From an uncultured Flavobacteriales bacterium (GTDB lineage Bacteria; Bacteroidota; Bacteroidia; Flavobacteriales_D; Parvicellaceae), in NCBI GenBank assembly GCA_943787725.1, contig CALSNM010000003.1, forward strand, positions 164,384 to 228,383: a DNA stretch of 64,000 bases, written 5' to 3'. Each line of letters opens with the position of its first letter. The stretch's first letter is position 1. The notes beneath the pieces are model-generated. The model saw nothing but the letters and a program-made list of their open reading frames with translations. It was not told where the DNA came from and ran no database searches. The translations under genes and the position numbers were made by a program. Of the stretch, positions 9,677 through 18,444 are shown piece by piece.

Positions 9677-10147
9677 TTACATCTTTGAAAAATGTAAGAC
9701 GGTATATTCGTCTTGTCCCAGCAGGATTAAGCTATCCGAGACATCAACAATTTTCATTGATAGGAATCTTAATTCAGTAAATATTAGACTATCATTTTCA
9801 ACAGCATATGGATTAATTTGTGCATCGTCTCCTTCCTTAATATCGGTGCAATTCATTCCATCAAATTTTAGCATCCAATCACCAGGAACAACTAACTCAA
9901 TAACTTCTCCTTCAACTGTTGTAACCGACTTTTTATAAGACCAGGAGCCAATTAGAGATTCATTCGTAAATGAAATTTTCGCAACTTCTGTTGTCTTATC
10001 CAAACCATCTGAATGAATGAGTTGCGCTTCAATACTATCTAAAGTGGGTATAGACGCCTCTTTCTGCGCGTTTGATTTTGTCGTTTCTGAATTTGAACAT
10101 GAGGCAAGAGTCAATGATATAGCCAGAAAATAAATGGATTTTTTCAT
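9677..10147 (-). CDS. Small lipoprotein, lipocalin-like
   Basis: The 156-residue protein has a lipoprotein signal (MKKSIYFLAISLTLASCSN) with the lipobox Cys at about residue 17. After an unstructured acidic stretch, the segment from about residue 65 reads LIGSWSYKKSVTTVEGE. It then continues as alternating short strands to DEYTVLHFSKM. A GxW start with strand-rich sequence of about 90 residues is the pattern of lipocalin-like domains in Bacteroidota lipoproteins. The protein is probably anchored in the outer membrane. Ligand and role are unknown. Confidence 0.7.
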   Translation of the reverse strand: MKKSIYFLAISLTLASCSNSETTKSNAQKEASIPTLDSIEAQLIHSDGLDKTTEVAKISFTNESLIGSWSYKKSVTTVEGEVIELVVPGDWMLKFDGMNCTDIKEGDDAQINPYAVENDSLIFTELRFLSMKIVDVSDSLILLGQDEYTVLHFSKM

Positions 10148-10354
10148 ATTTGTTTTTATTAAAAGTGAATCTTATGTTTTTAATGTTTGCTTACGCAAGG
10201 ATATACCAATTATGCCTAAATTTCCGAATATATTAAAATTAAATAGCCTGCATACATTTTTAGCATCGCGCATCCTTGCATACATAATTAATAGGAACTA
10301 AAAACTGATTACGCTCCGCTTTGGGCAAAAAGTCTCTTTTCTAAAAAGATGTCA

Positions 10355-11005
10355 TTATTTAGTCTCTCTTGCTGCAGCAAGCATTTGCTTTACGCTCAGT
10401 TCCCTAAAGTCATCCATTCTGTAGCTCTGAAAAGCCAGAGAGCTTCCGCCAATATTTTTAACACAATAGAAGTGGTGATTGGGCATACTCTTGGCATCAG
10501 CTTCACTTATCGTTGTATTGTCGCTTTTTAGGACTTTTGAATAACGAATATATCCGTCGCCCTCCTCAAAATAAATGAAGTCAAAAATGTTTTTTTGGCT
10601 TTCGTGTTCTTTCTTAATCATCTCGATTGTTTGCGTTTTTTCTCCCCAATCATCTATTTCCATGTGCCAATATCTATCTTTATGACCAGGCATTCTAATT
10701 TCCCATTTTGCTTCACCTTCATTGTGCACTATTTCAGGCTGATCAAATCTATCAACAGGAGTGCCATCTTCGTCATCTTCTTTGTGGTAAGTTTTAGGAA
10801 TCATTATAACGGCATTTAATTCAAATGGTGCCATATCAAATTCTCTGTACTTTTTTGGATCAAATTGAGTTTCAACTGCAGTAGCAGCAGAATCTTCTGC
10901 TATTGGTTCGTCTATCTTTTCTGACTCTACCGGTTCTGTTTCGTCTCCGCATGAGCTGATAAAAAATAGTGCTGGGATTGCTAATAGGTATAATAAATTC
11001 TTCAT
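10355..11005 (-). CDS. Lipoprotein of unknown function
   Basis: The 216-residue protein begins with a lipoprotein signal (MKNLLYLLAIPALFFISSCGD, Cys at about residue 19) followed by a Glu/Ala-rich linker to residue 45. The globular part, about residues 50-216, contains EFDMAPFELNAVIMIPKTY, WEIRMPGHKDRYWHMEID and HHFYCVKNIGGSSL. I do not recognise the family. It lies downstream of lysC on the same strand, 45 bases beyond the lysC stop. It has a good -7 box in that gap, so it can be transcribed independently. Confidence 0.7.
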   Translation of the reverse strand: MKNLLYLLAIPALFFISSCGDETEPVESEKIDEPIAEDSAATAVETQFDPKKYREFDMAPFELNAVIMIPKTYHKEDDEDGTPVDRFDQPEIVHNEGEAKWEIRMPGHKDRYWHMEIDDWGEKTQTIEMIKKEHESQKNIFDFIYFEEGDGYIRYSKVLKSDNTTISEADAKSMPNHHFYCVKNIGGSSLAFQSYRMDDFRELSVKQMLAAARETK

Positions 11006-11036
11006 GGTTTACTTCTGTTTCTAGTTAATCATCATA

Positions 11037-11070
11037 CAAATGTAAATAATCTAATCGATTTTCATAACAA
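11037..11070 (-). promoter_or_regulatory. Promoter for the 10355-11005 lipoprotein gene
   Basis: CAAATGTA at 11037-11044 is TACATTTG on the minus strand, a full match to TAnnTTTG, 31 bases before the start. A TTG -33 element (CAA at 11068-11070) lies 23 bases further upstream, inside the end of lysC. Confidence 0.6.
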
Positions 11071-12316
11071 ACCTTGCAGTGTGTCTGCTTTTTTGTTCCA
11101 CTAAAACCTCCTTATTTGCTATTAATTGTTGAATAGTTTTATCATCATAATGCCTTATGGTGAGCAGTTCAAGTCCGTCGTTATATTTTATAGAATAGCT
11201 GTTAGAAAGCGCTTTCAGCATTTTATTAATTCGACTTGTATAATTGTCCACACAAACGGAAAAACTAATTGCAGAGTTTTGCATTAAATTGATTTTGACA
11301 CCATTTTTTGAAAAGTGTTCAAAGATTTCACTCAAATTATCCTCAGCAATAAAAGAAAAATCTTTGGGAGAAATTGAAATCAAAATCTGTTTTTGCTTAA
11401 ATATAAATGAAGGAATTAGCGTGTCATTTTCTAATGAGCTTTGGATTTCTGTTCCTGCTTCTTTTGGTTTGAGGAAAGACTTTACGAATAATGGTATCCC
11501 TAAATTCTGTAATGGCTTAATTGTCTTCGGGTGTATAACCGAAGCGCCAAAGTAACTTAACTCGATGGCCTCTCTAAATGAAATTTTATTTAGTTTTTTA
11601 CAATCATCAAAATATTTTGGATCTGCATTTAAAACACCCGGAACATCTTTCCAAATAATAACTTCTTGAGCATTAAGACACCAAGCTAAAATAGAGGCTG
11701 AAAAATCAGAACCTTCTCTTCCCAAAGTTGTTGTTTCACCTTTTTCATTGTGGGCTATGAATCCTTGCGTAATTGCAATTTTTTGATTTCCTCTAACATT
11801 AAAGTATGCATCAATATTGGAAAACACATTTTCCTTTGTACGCTCCCAGTTTATTTTTGCTTCACGGTATTTGTTGCCGGTTTTAATAATTTTTCGTGCA
11901 TCAAACCACATGCAGTTTTTATTAATTGAGCTGAGGTATTCAGCGATGATAGTTGTTGACATTACCTCCCCAAACGAAACAATTTGATCGTATTCATAAT
12001 CATAGTTTACCGTTGTTGTTTGAGAAAGTTTTTGGTTTAATTCGTTGAAAATTTTTTCAATCGATTCTAATTTGGGTAATTCAAGGTCCCGAATTATATT
12101 TTCATGAAAATCTATAACGTTCGCGAATAGCCTTTTTGTATTAATCTTATCATTAGAGAAATAGGCTTCTGCTATTTCTTCCATAGCATTGGTAGTTTTT
12201 CCCATCGCTGAAACCACAACAACCAAGTTTTCTGCGTATAGGTTTATGATGTCTGCGACATTTCTAACTGCTTCTGCATCTTTAACAGATGCTCCTCCAA
12301 ATTTAAAAACCTTCAT
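11051..12316 (-). CDS. lysC: Aspartate kinase
   Basis: Aspartate kinase phosphorylates L-aspartate, the first step towards lysine, threonine, methionine and diaminopimelate. The 421-residue monofunctional form is typical. The kinase start MKVFKFGGASVKDAEAV carries the KFGG(A/T)S signature. The substrate-binding region LGREGSDFSASILAWCL and the catalytic-domain end SYFGASVIHPKTIKPL follow. The C-terminal 130 residues (LISISPKDFSFIAED onwards) form the ACT-type regulatory part that normally senses lysine or threonine. It begins 4 bases after the acetyltransferase stop, so the two genes are probably cotranscribed. Confidence 0.93.
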   Translation of the reverse strand: MKVFKFGGASVKDAEAVRNVADIINLYAENLVVVVSAMGKTTNAMEEIAEAYFSNDKINTKRLFANVIDFHENIIRDLELPKLESIEKIFNELNQKLSQTTTVNYDYEYDQIVSFGEVMSTTIIAEYLSSINKNCMWFDARKIIKTGNKYREAKINWERTKENVFSNIDAYFNVRGNQKIAITQGFIAHNEKGETTTLGREGSDFSASILAWCLNAQEVIIWKDVPGVLNADPKYFDDCKKLNKISFREAIELSYFGASVIHPKTIKPLQNLGIPLFVKSFLKPKEAGTEIQSSLENDTLIPSFIFKQKQILISISPKDFSFIAEDNLSEIFEHFSKNGVKINLMQNSAISFSVCVDNYTSRINKMLKALSNSYSIKYNDGLELLTIRHYDDKTIQQLIANKEVLVEQKSRHTARFVMKID

Positions 12317-12320
12317 TTTT

Positions 12321-12797
12321 CTAATTTATAGTAAAGTTTCGAATATCTTCTTCAAAAAACCTTCCGTTAAACCATTCTTCGTCTAATTTAGCATTGTATT
12401 TTTTGTAAAAATTTATCGCAGGATCATTCCAGTCAATTACCTGCCAGTCCATTCTTTTTACTCCTCTTTTTTTTGCTTCTAAGATGACCTGGTTAAACAA
12501 TAATTTCCCTATTCCTTTTCCTCGATAATTCTCACTAACTAAAAAGTCTTCCAAATATAGTGTTCTTCCTTTCCAAGTTGAATAACCTGTATAGTAAAGT
12601 GCAAAACCAACAACTACGTTGTCAACTTCAGCTACTAAACAATCAAACACTTTATTATCCCCAAAACCATCTTTTTCAAGATTTTCAACTGTGTTTACCA
12701 TCTCATCCGGTGCTTTTTCATATGTTGCTAGCTCTTGAATGTATTCCAGTACCTTTGGCATATCTTCTTTTTCACTTTGTCGGATTGTAATTTTCAT
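12321..12797 (-). CDS. GNAT-family N-acetyltransferase (diamine acetyltransferase-like)
   Basis: The 158-residue protein shows the whole GNAT domain. It begins MKITIRQSEKEDMPKVLEYI followed by a helix containing ELATYEKAPDEM. The acetyl-CoA pyrophosphate loop is ENYRGKGIGKLLFNQV (the Q/RxxGxG/A motif), and the end is NFYKKYNAKLDEEW with the usual YxKxG/A-like segment. The N-terminal ELATYEK and the LEDFLVSENYRG core resemble spermidine/diamine acetyltransferases (SAT1/SAT2 type). Polyamine or a thia-lysine-like amine as substrate is therefore a reasonable guess only. It sits directly upstream of lysC. Confidence 0.85.
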   Translation of the reverse strand: MKITIRQSEKEDMPKVLEYIQELATYEKAPDEMVNTVENLEKDGFGDNKVFDCLVAEVDNVVVGFALYYTGYSTWKGRTLYLEDFLVSENYRGKGIGKLLFNQVILEAKKRGVKRMDWQVIDWNDPAINFYKKYNAKLDEEWFNGRFFEEDIRNFTIN

Positions 12798-12808
12798 TTT
12801 TTTCTGAA

Positions 12809-12837
12809 TTGATGAGTCAAAATTCGCTATAAATTTG
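12809..12837 (+). promoter_or_regulatory. Promoter of fbp (TTG - 18 bp - TAAATTTG)
   Basis: A -33 TTG at 12809-12811 and a perfect -7 box TAAATTTG at 12830-12837 are separated by 18 bases. This is the Bacteroidota primary-sigma spacing. The box ends 44 bases before the fbp ATG. Confidence 0.75.
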
Positions 12838-12881
12838 ATAAAATCTCCGATATTTGAGGAAATTTAACATAAGATCATAAA

Positions 12882-13904
12882 ATGAGTCATTTTACAACAT
12901 TAGGAGAATTTATTATAGACCGTCAGAAAGATTTTCCAGGTTCAAGTGGAGAGCTATCTAGAATACTTAGTGCAATTCGCTTGGCTTCCAAGATTGTTAA
13001 TCAGGAAATTAACAAAGCGGGAGTAGCTACGGATATTTTAGGTGCAGCCGGCAGTGAAAATATACAAGGCGAACAACAACAAAAACTAGATGTCTATGCA
13101 GATGAGAAATTTATAAAAGCAATAGAAGCTCGCGGTGTTGTTTGTGGAATTGGATCTGAAGAGAATGACGATTATATAGCATATGAATCGGAAAAATGCC
13201 AGAATGGTAAATATGTTTTATTAATGGATCCACTAGATGGTTCATCTAACATAGATGTGAATGTTTCTATAGGAACAATATTTAGTGTTTTCGAAAGAAA
13301 ATCTGAAATAGGAGCCAAAGCAGAACTAAAGGACTTCTTACAAATAGGAGATAAGCAAGTTGCTGCTGGTTATGTAATTTATGGGTCATCTACAATGCTT
13401 GTATTTACTACTGGAAATGGCGTTCATGGATTTACTTATGATCCTGGTATCGGCACTTTTATCTTGTCGCATCCAGATATGAAATTTCCAGATAACGGTA
13501 AAATTTATTCTGTAAATGAAGGCAATTATAATAACTTCAACCAAGGAGTTAGACGTTATATAAAATACTGTCAAGAAATAGATGCTTCTACCAATCGTCC
13601 TTATACAGGAAGGTATATCGGGTCATTAGTAGCAGATTTTCATAGGAATCTCATCAAAGGAGGAATCTACATGTATCCTTCAACTACGGCTGCTCCAAAT
13701 GGCAAATTAAGATTACTGTATGAATGCAGCCCTTTGGCCTTTCTAGCTGAGCAAGCTGGCGGCTCTGCTTCAACAGGAAATGGAAGAGTGATGGAAGTTG
13801 AACCTACAGAATTACATCAACGTGTACCTTACTTTATAGGGTCAAAAGAGATGGTAGAAATGGCTGAAACGTTTTTGGAAACGCATAAAGAATCGGCACA
13901 ATAA
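12882..13904 (+). CDS. fbp: Fructose-1,6-bisphosphatase class I
   Basis: The enzyme hydrolyses fructose-1,6-bisphosphate to fructose-6-phosphate in gluconeogenesis. The 340-residue length is usual. The metal-binding signature [20 protein letters not shown] is intact, preceded by GSEENDDY. The sugar-phosphate region is [20 protein letters not shown], with the closing motif [16 protein letters not shown] promoter lies upstream and mfd begins 6 bases after the stop, so fbp leads an fbp-mfd-deaminase operon. Confidence 0.97.
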   Translation: MSHFTTLGEFIIDRQKDFPGSSGELSRILSAIRLASKIVNQEINKAGVATDILGAAGSENIQGEQQQKLDVYADEKFIKAIEARGVVCGIGSEENDDYIAYESEKCQNGKYVLLMDPLDGSSNIDVNVSIGTIFSVFERKSEIGAKAELKDFLQIGDKQVAAGYVIYGSSTMLVFTTGNGVHGFTYDPGIGTFILSHPDMKFPDNGKIYSVNEGNYNNFNQGVRRYIKYCQEIDASTNRPYTGRYIGSLVADFHRNLIKGGIYMYPSTTAAPNGKLRLLYECSPLAFLAEQAGGSASTGNGRVMEVEPTELHQRVPYFIGSKEMVEMAETFLETHKESAQ

Positions 13905-13910
13905 TATAAA

Positions 13911-16900
13911 GTGGAGGAAGTTAAAACATTCAGTCTTGAAAATGTTAAAGATCTCTATAGCTCCTCCTCAAAAATTAAGGAGTTAACAGAGTCCTTCGCC
14001 GAAAATTGCAGAATACACCTTGCTGGACTATCAGGTTCTTCTGACGCACTCGTAGCCTCTGCTTGCTATAATAATCTTCCCGGAAACTACCTTTTTATAT
14101 TATCCGATAAAGAAGAAGCGGCCTACTTTTATAATAATCTAGAAAACATAACAGGAAAAGAAAGAGGAACAAGTCTCTTGTTTTATCCAGGATCTTATCG
14201 ACGACCCTACCAAATAGAAGAAACCGATAATTCGAATGTTATTCAACGGACAGAAGTATTATCCATCATAAAAAAACGCAGGAAGAATACAATAGTTGTT
14301 ACTTATCCTGAAGCAATTGTGGAGAATGTAGTATCTAGAAAAGTATTGAATAAAAGTACGCTAGAATTAGAAGTAGGTGTTGAATATTCAGTCGATTTTA
14401 TCAACGAACTGTTGATTGAGCATGATTTTGATAAGGTTGATCATGTTTATGAGCCTGGGCAGTTTGCAGTGCGCGGAGGAATTGTAGATGTATATTCCTT
14501 TTCGAATGATATGCCTTATCGGATTGAGTTTTTTGGAGATGAAATTGAATCCATTCGTGTATTCAACCCAGAGGATCAATTGTCCATAACTACGATGAAG
14601 AAAATTAACATTGTTCCCAATGTTAATGCTTCATTATTGCAAGAGGGTAGAGAATCATTTTTAAATTACATTCCTACTGATACGCGTGTTTGGATTAAAG
14701 ATTTTGACCTTGCCAAAAACAGAATTATTAAAGGTTATGAAAAAGCAAAATATACTTTTGATAAAATGGAAGGAACGGTTAGGCAGCTTGCTCCGTCCGA
14801 ATTATACCTTGCACCTTCTGACTTTGAGTTGTACCTTGGTAAACATCCAATAGTGGAGTTTGGAATGCGTTTTAATTTTGAGCCGACCGCAATAATTGAG
14901 TTTCATACGCTCCCGCAGCCTCCGTTTAATAAGAATTTTGATTTATTAATTGAGAACCTAAATTCAAATACCGCGCAAGGAATCACCAATATAATTGCTT
15001 CAGATAACGGAGTTCAATTGGAGCGGCTGTTCAATATTTTTAAAGACATTGAAGGCGATGTTAAATACCATCCAGTGAACATAGCTTTACAAGAGGGTTT
15101 TGTGGATAAAGATTTAAAAATTGCTTGTTATACAGATCATCAAATTTTTGAACGCTACCATAAGTTTAAATTAAAAGAAGGATACAAAAAATCACAACAA
15201 GCGTTTACATTAAAAGAAGTTTATAATCTTCAAAAAGGAGATTTTGTAGTACATATAGATCATGGTGTTGGTCAATTTTCGGGTTTAGAGAGAATAGATA
15301 CCAATGGAAAAGAGCAAGAAGCAATTCGTTTAATTTATAAAGGTGGAGATATTTTGTATGTCAGTATCCATTCTTTGCATCGAATTTCAAAATTTACAAG
15401 TAAAGAAGGAAGTCAACCAAAACTGCATAAACTAGGAGCTCCAGCTTGGGCTGCCGCAAAAGCTAAAACGAAAGTCCGTATTAAAGAAATGGCGTTTGAC
15501 TTGATAAAGTTGTATGCCAAAAGAAAGGCTAGTAAGGGTTTTGCCTTTGCCCCCGACACTTATCTTCAGCATGAACTAGAGGCATCTTTTATGTACGAAG
15601 ACACCCCGGATCAGGCTTCTACAACTCTTTCTGTAAAACAAGATATGGAGTCAGATGCTCCCATGGATCGTTTGGTTTGTGGTGATGTTGGTTTTGGAAA
15701 AACCGAAATCGCGATTCGTGCTGCTTTTAAAGCGGTTTGTGACAGTAAGCAAGTAGCAATATTGGTCCCTACAACCGTTTTGGCATTTCAGCATTATAAA
15801 ACTTTTAGCGAACGACTCAAGACCTTTCCATGCACTGTTGACTATGTGAACCGATTTAAATCAGTAAGCAAAAATAAAGAAACGTTAAAAAGACTTGCAG
15901 AGGGAAAAGTTGATATAATAATAGGAACGCATCGATTGGCGGGTAAAGATGTGAAATTTGGAGACTTAGGCTTGTTGATTATTGATGAAGAACAAAAGTT
16001 TGGTGTTTCGGTAAAAGACAAATTGAAAACGTTAAAGGAAAATGTAGATACGCTAACATTGACGGCAACACCTATTCCTAGAACACTCCAATTTAGTATG
16101 ATGAATGCACGTGACTTGTCTGTTATGAGAACTCCCCCGGCAAATCGCTATCCAGTAGATACAATTGTTCAATCATTTAGTGAGGAAACAGTTCGGGATG
16201 CTATCAACTATGAGGTGCAGAGAGGGGGTCAAATTTTTTACATTAATAATCGAGTGCAAAACATACAGGAGGTTGCTGGAATGGTTCAACGTTTATGTCC
16301 AGATGTAAGAGTGGCCATAGGTCATGGGCAAATGGAAGGAAAACAATTGGAAGCGATTGTATTGGATTTTATGGCCGGGATGTATGATGTTTTAATAGCA
16401 ACTACAATTGTAGAATCTGGGATTGATATCCCGAATGCAAATACAATTATTATTAATAATGCCAACCATTTTGGGTTGAGTGATTTGCACCAATTAAGAG
16501 GTAGAGTAGGTCGTTCCAACAAAAAAGCATTTGCTTATATGTTTACTCCTCCGGAGCATCATTTAACAGATGATGCACGAAAAAGATTAAATGCTATTCA
16601 GCAGTTTTCAGATTTAGGAAGCGGAATGAGTATTGCCATGCGTGATTTAGATATAAGGGGAGCAGGAGATTTATTAGGAGCTGATCAAAGTGGTTTTATT
16701 AGTGAAATCGGAATCGATGCTTTTCAAAAAATTCTAGATGAGGCTATTCAGGAATTAAAAGAAACAGAATTTAAAGAACTTTTTAAAGAAGAAATTGCTA
16801 AAGGAGAATTTGTAAAAGAGTGTCATTTGGAGACTGATTTTGAAATAATTATTCCGAGTGAATATGTCAACGAAATCACGGAAAGGTTAAGCTTATATCG

Positions 16901-17258
16901 TGAACTGGATAACATTGAAAATGAAGAAGGCTTAAAGGGTTATGAAAAACGCTTGATAGACCGCTTTGGAGAAGTTCCATCGGAAACACACGAATTAATG
17001 AATGCTATTCGTTTACGTTGGTTGGCAAAAGGCATTGGTTTTGAAAAATTAGTTCTAAAGAAAAACATTTTAATAGGCACTTTTATTACTGATCATAACT
17101 CGGTGTATTACCAATCTAATAAGTTTACAAAGGTTCTCAATTTTATAAAAAGCAAGCCTCAAGCGGCAAGTATGGCCGAGAAAAAGGGTAAATTGCGCCT
17201 ACGGTTTGATAAAGTTTCTTCTGTTGAAGAGGCAATCAATAAATTAACTATGATATAA
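13911..17258 (+). CDS. mfd: Transcription-repair coupling factor Mfd
   Basis: Mfd is the Swi2/Snf2-like translocase that removes RNA polymerase stalled at DNA lesions and recruits UvrA. The 1,115-residue protein has the UvrB-homology region at the N-terminus (FLFYPGSYRRPYQ-type segment and GGIVDVYSF), the RNA-polymerase-interacting domain (GDFVVHIDHGVGQFSGLERI) and the helicase core. That core has Walker A GDVGFGKTEIAIRAAF, the DEEQ box LLIIDEEQKFGV, TLTATPIPRTLQ and LRGRVGRS. The C-terminal TRCF domain follows. The start is a GTG; upstream in the same frame are only two codons after the fbp stop, and no ATG fits better. It is uninterrupted over 3.3 kb. Confidence 0.97.
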   Translation: MEEVKTFSLENVKDLYSSSSKIKELTESFAENCRIHLAGLSGSSDALVASACYNNLPGNYLFILSDKEEAAYFYNNLENITGKERGTSLLFYPGSYRRPYQIEETDNSNVIQRTEVLSIIKKRRKNTIVVTYPEAIVENVVSRKVLNKSTLELEVGVEYSVDFINELLIEHDFDKVDHVYEPGQFAVRGGIVDVYSFSNDMPYRIEFFGDEIESIRVFNPEDQLSITTMKKINIVPNVNASLLQEGRESFLNYIPTDTRVWIKDFDLAKNRIIKGYEKAKYTFDKMEGTVRQLAPSELYLAPSDFELYLGKHPIVEFGMRFNFEPTAIIEFHTLPQPPFNKNFDLLIENLNSNTAQGITNIIASDNGVQLERLFNIFKDIEGDVKYHPVNIALQEGFVDKDLKIACYTDHQIFERYHKFKLKEGYKKSQQAFTLKEVYNLQKGDFVVHIDHGVGQFSGLERIDTNGKEQEAIRLIYKGGDILYVSIHSLHRISKFTSKEGSQPKLHKLGAPAWAAAKAKTKVRIKEMAFDLIKLYAKRKASKGFAFAPDTYLQHELEASFMYEDTPDQASTTLSVKQDMESDAPMDRLVCGDVGFGKTEIAIRAAFKAVCDSKQVAILVPTTVLAFQHYKTFSERLKTFPCTVDYVNRFKSVSKNKETLKRLAEGKVDIIIGTHRLAGKDVKFGDLGLLIIDEEQKFGVSVKDKLKTLKENVDTLTLTATPIPRTLQFSMMNARDLSVMRTPPANRYPVDTIVQSFSEETVRDAINYEVQRGGQIFYINNRVQNIQEVAGMVQRLCPDVRVAIGHGQMEGKQLEAIVLDFMAGMYDVLIATTIVESGIDIPNANTIIINNANHFGLSDLHQLRGRVGRSNKKAFAYMFTPPEHHLTDDARKRLNAIQQFSDLGSGMSIAMRDLDIRGAGDLLGADQSGFISEIGIDAFQKILDEAIQELKETEFKELFKEEIAKGEFVKECHLETDFEIIIPSEYVNEITERLSLYRELDNIENEEGLKGYEKRLIDRFGEVPSETHELMNAIRLRWLAKGIGFEKLVLKKNILIGTFITDHNSVYYQSNKFTKVLNFIKSKPQAASMAEKKGKLRLRFDKVSSVEEAINKLTMI

Positions 17259-17265
17259 TAATTAC

Positions 17266-18276
17266 ATGATTGAATTTATTAAAGGACTGCCCAAAGCAGA
17301 GTTACATTTACATATAGAAGGTTCTTTTGAACCAGAATTAATGTTCAAAATAGCGAAACGTAATAACGTTGAAATACCCTATAAATCGGTAGAAGAAGTA
17401 AAAGCAGCATATGCTTTTGACAATCTTCAAGATTTTTTAGACATCTATTATTCCGGTGCTGGCGCTTTAATGGTAGAGCAAGATTTTTTCGATTTAACAT
17501 GGGCATATTTAGAAAAAGTTCATTCTGAAAATGTTTTGCATGCTGAGATAATGTTTGACCCCCAGACACACACGGAAAGAGGTATTTCTTTTGGAACAGT
17601 AATTATTGGAATAAGCAATGCATTAAGACAGGCAGAGGCTAAATTTGGCATGACAACTAAATTAATTATGAGCTTTCTTCGCCATTTAAGTGAAGAAGAG
17701 GCTTTAAAAACCTTAGAAGATGCAATGCCTTATAAAAAATTAATCACTGCAGTTGGATTGGATTCTTCAGAAGTAGGAAATCCACCTTCAAAATTTCAGC
17801 AAGTTTTTGCCAAAGCAGAGGCGGAAGGTTTTTTAACCGTTGCTCATGCCGGAGAGGAAGGTCCAGCAGAATATGTTTGGGAGGCACTTGATTTATTAAA
17901 AGTATCTAGAGTTGATCATGGGAACAATTCTTTGGATGATGAAATCCTAGTGCAGGAATTAGTAGATCGAAAAATGCCATTAACAGTTTGCCCTTTGTCA
18001 AACTTAAAACTAAAAGTGGTAACGGATTTAAAAGATCATCCGTTGAGAAAGATGTTACAAAAAGGCTTACTTGCCACCATTAATTCAGATGACCCTGCTT
18101 ATTTCGGTGGATATATGAATGCAAACTATATTGAAGTAGTTGAAGCGTTAAGCCTAACGAAAGAGGAGATTTGTCAACTAACAAAGAATGCATTCGAAGC
18201 GAGTTTTTTAAATGAGAGGCAAAAGAATGACTTTATTGCTCGTGTTGAAGATTATTGCAACGAGAATAGTTTTTGA
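17266..18276 (+). CDS. Adenine/adenosine deaminase family protein (adenine deaminase-like)
   Basis: The protein belongs to the adenosine deaminase TIM-barrel family, which uses one zinc to deaminate the purine. The zinc ligands are in LPKAELHLHIEGSFEPELM (HxH), VAHAGEEGP (His plus the catalytic Glu) and ATINSDDPAYFGGY (the Asp pair). VDHGN carries another active-site His. The segments DPQTHTERG, VGLDSSEVGNPP and LRHLSEEEAL are those I associate with the bacterial and fungal adenine deaminase branch (AAH1 type) rather than true adenosine deaminase, so adenine to hypoxanthine is the preferred reaction. It starts 7 bases after mfd and is its operon partner. Confidence 0.88.
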   Translation: MIEFIKGLPKAELHLHIEGSFEPELMFKIAKRNNVEIPYKSVEEVKAAYAFDNLQDFLDIYYSGAGALMVEQDFFDLTWAYLEKVHSENVLHAEIMFDPQTHTERGISFGTVIIGISNALRQAEAKFGMTTKLIMSFLRHLSEEEALKTLEDAMPYKKLITAVGLDSSEVGNPPSKFQQVFAKAEAEGFLTVAHAGEEGPAEYVWEALDLLKVSRVDHGNNSLDDEILVQELVDRKMPLTVCPLSNLKLKVVTDLKDHPLRKMLQKGLLATINSDDPAYFGGYMNANYIEVVEALSLTKEEICQLTKNAFEASFLNERQKNDFIARVEDYCNENSF

Positions 18277-18430
18277 GCCATTTCTTTACGTCGTAAAACA
18301 AATAACCATTAACGAATAATAAATTCTATAACCCCAATAGTCTTTGTTTGTAGAATAATAGCCAGTTTATTCTAACCTTTAGTCGTGTAAAACAATGTTT
18401 TTTTAAAATAAAAAAATACACCACTATTTT

Positions 18431-18438
18431 TACATTTG
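18431..18438 (+). promoter_or_regulatory. -7 box (TACATTTG) just before the PBP1A gene
   Basis: This is a perfect TAnnTTTG match with only 6 bases between it and the GTG at 18445. The TTG start at 18436 would sit inside the box, so GTG is the better start and the leader would be nearly absent. No -33 TTG is visible at the usual distance. Confidence 0.55.
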
Positions 18439-18444
18439 AATAAC

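Noticed and set aside
10196..10280. Inverted repeat GCAAGGAT / ATCCTTGC between two lipoprotein genes
   Set aside because: Arms are 8 bases with about 70 bases between them and no T tract. This is compatible with chance in AT-rich DNA, and no insertion-sequence features are near.
18436..18444. TTG start for the class A penicillin-binding protein
   Set aside because: The TTG is the end of the TACATTTG box, so it would be upstream of the transcription start; GTG at 18445 is preferred.
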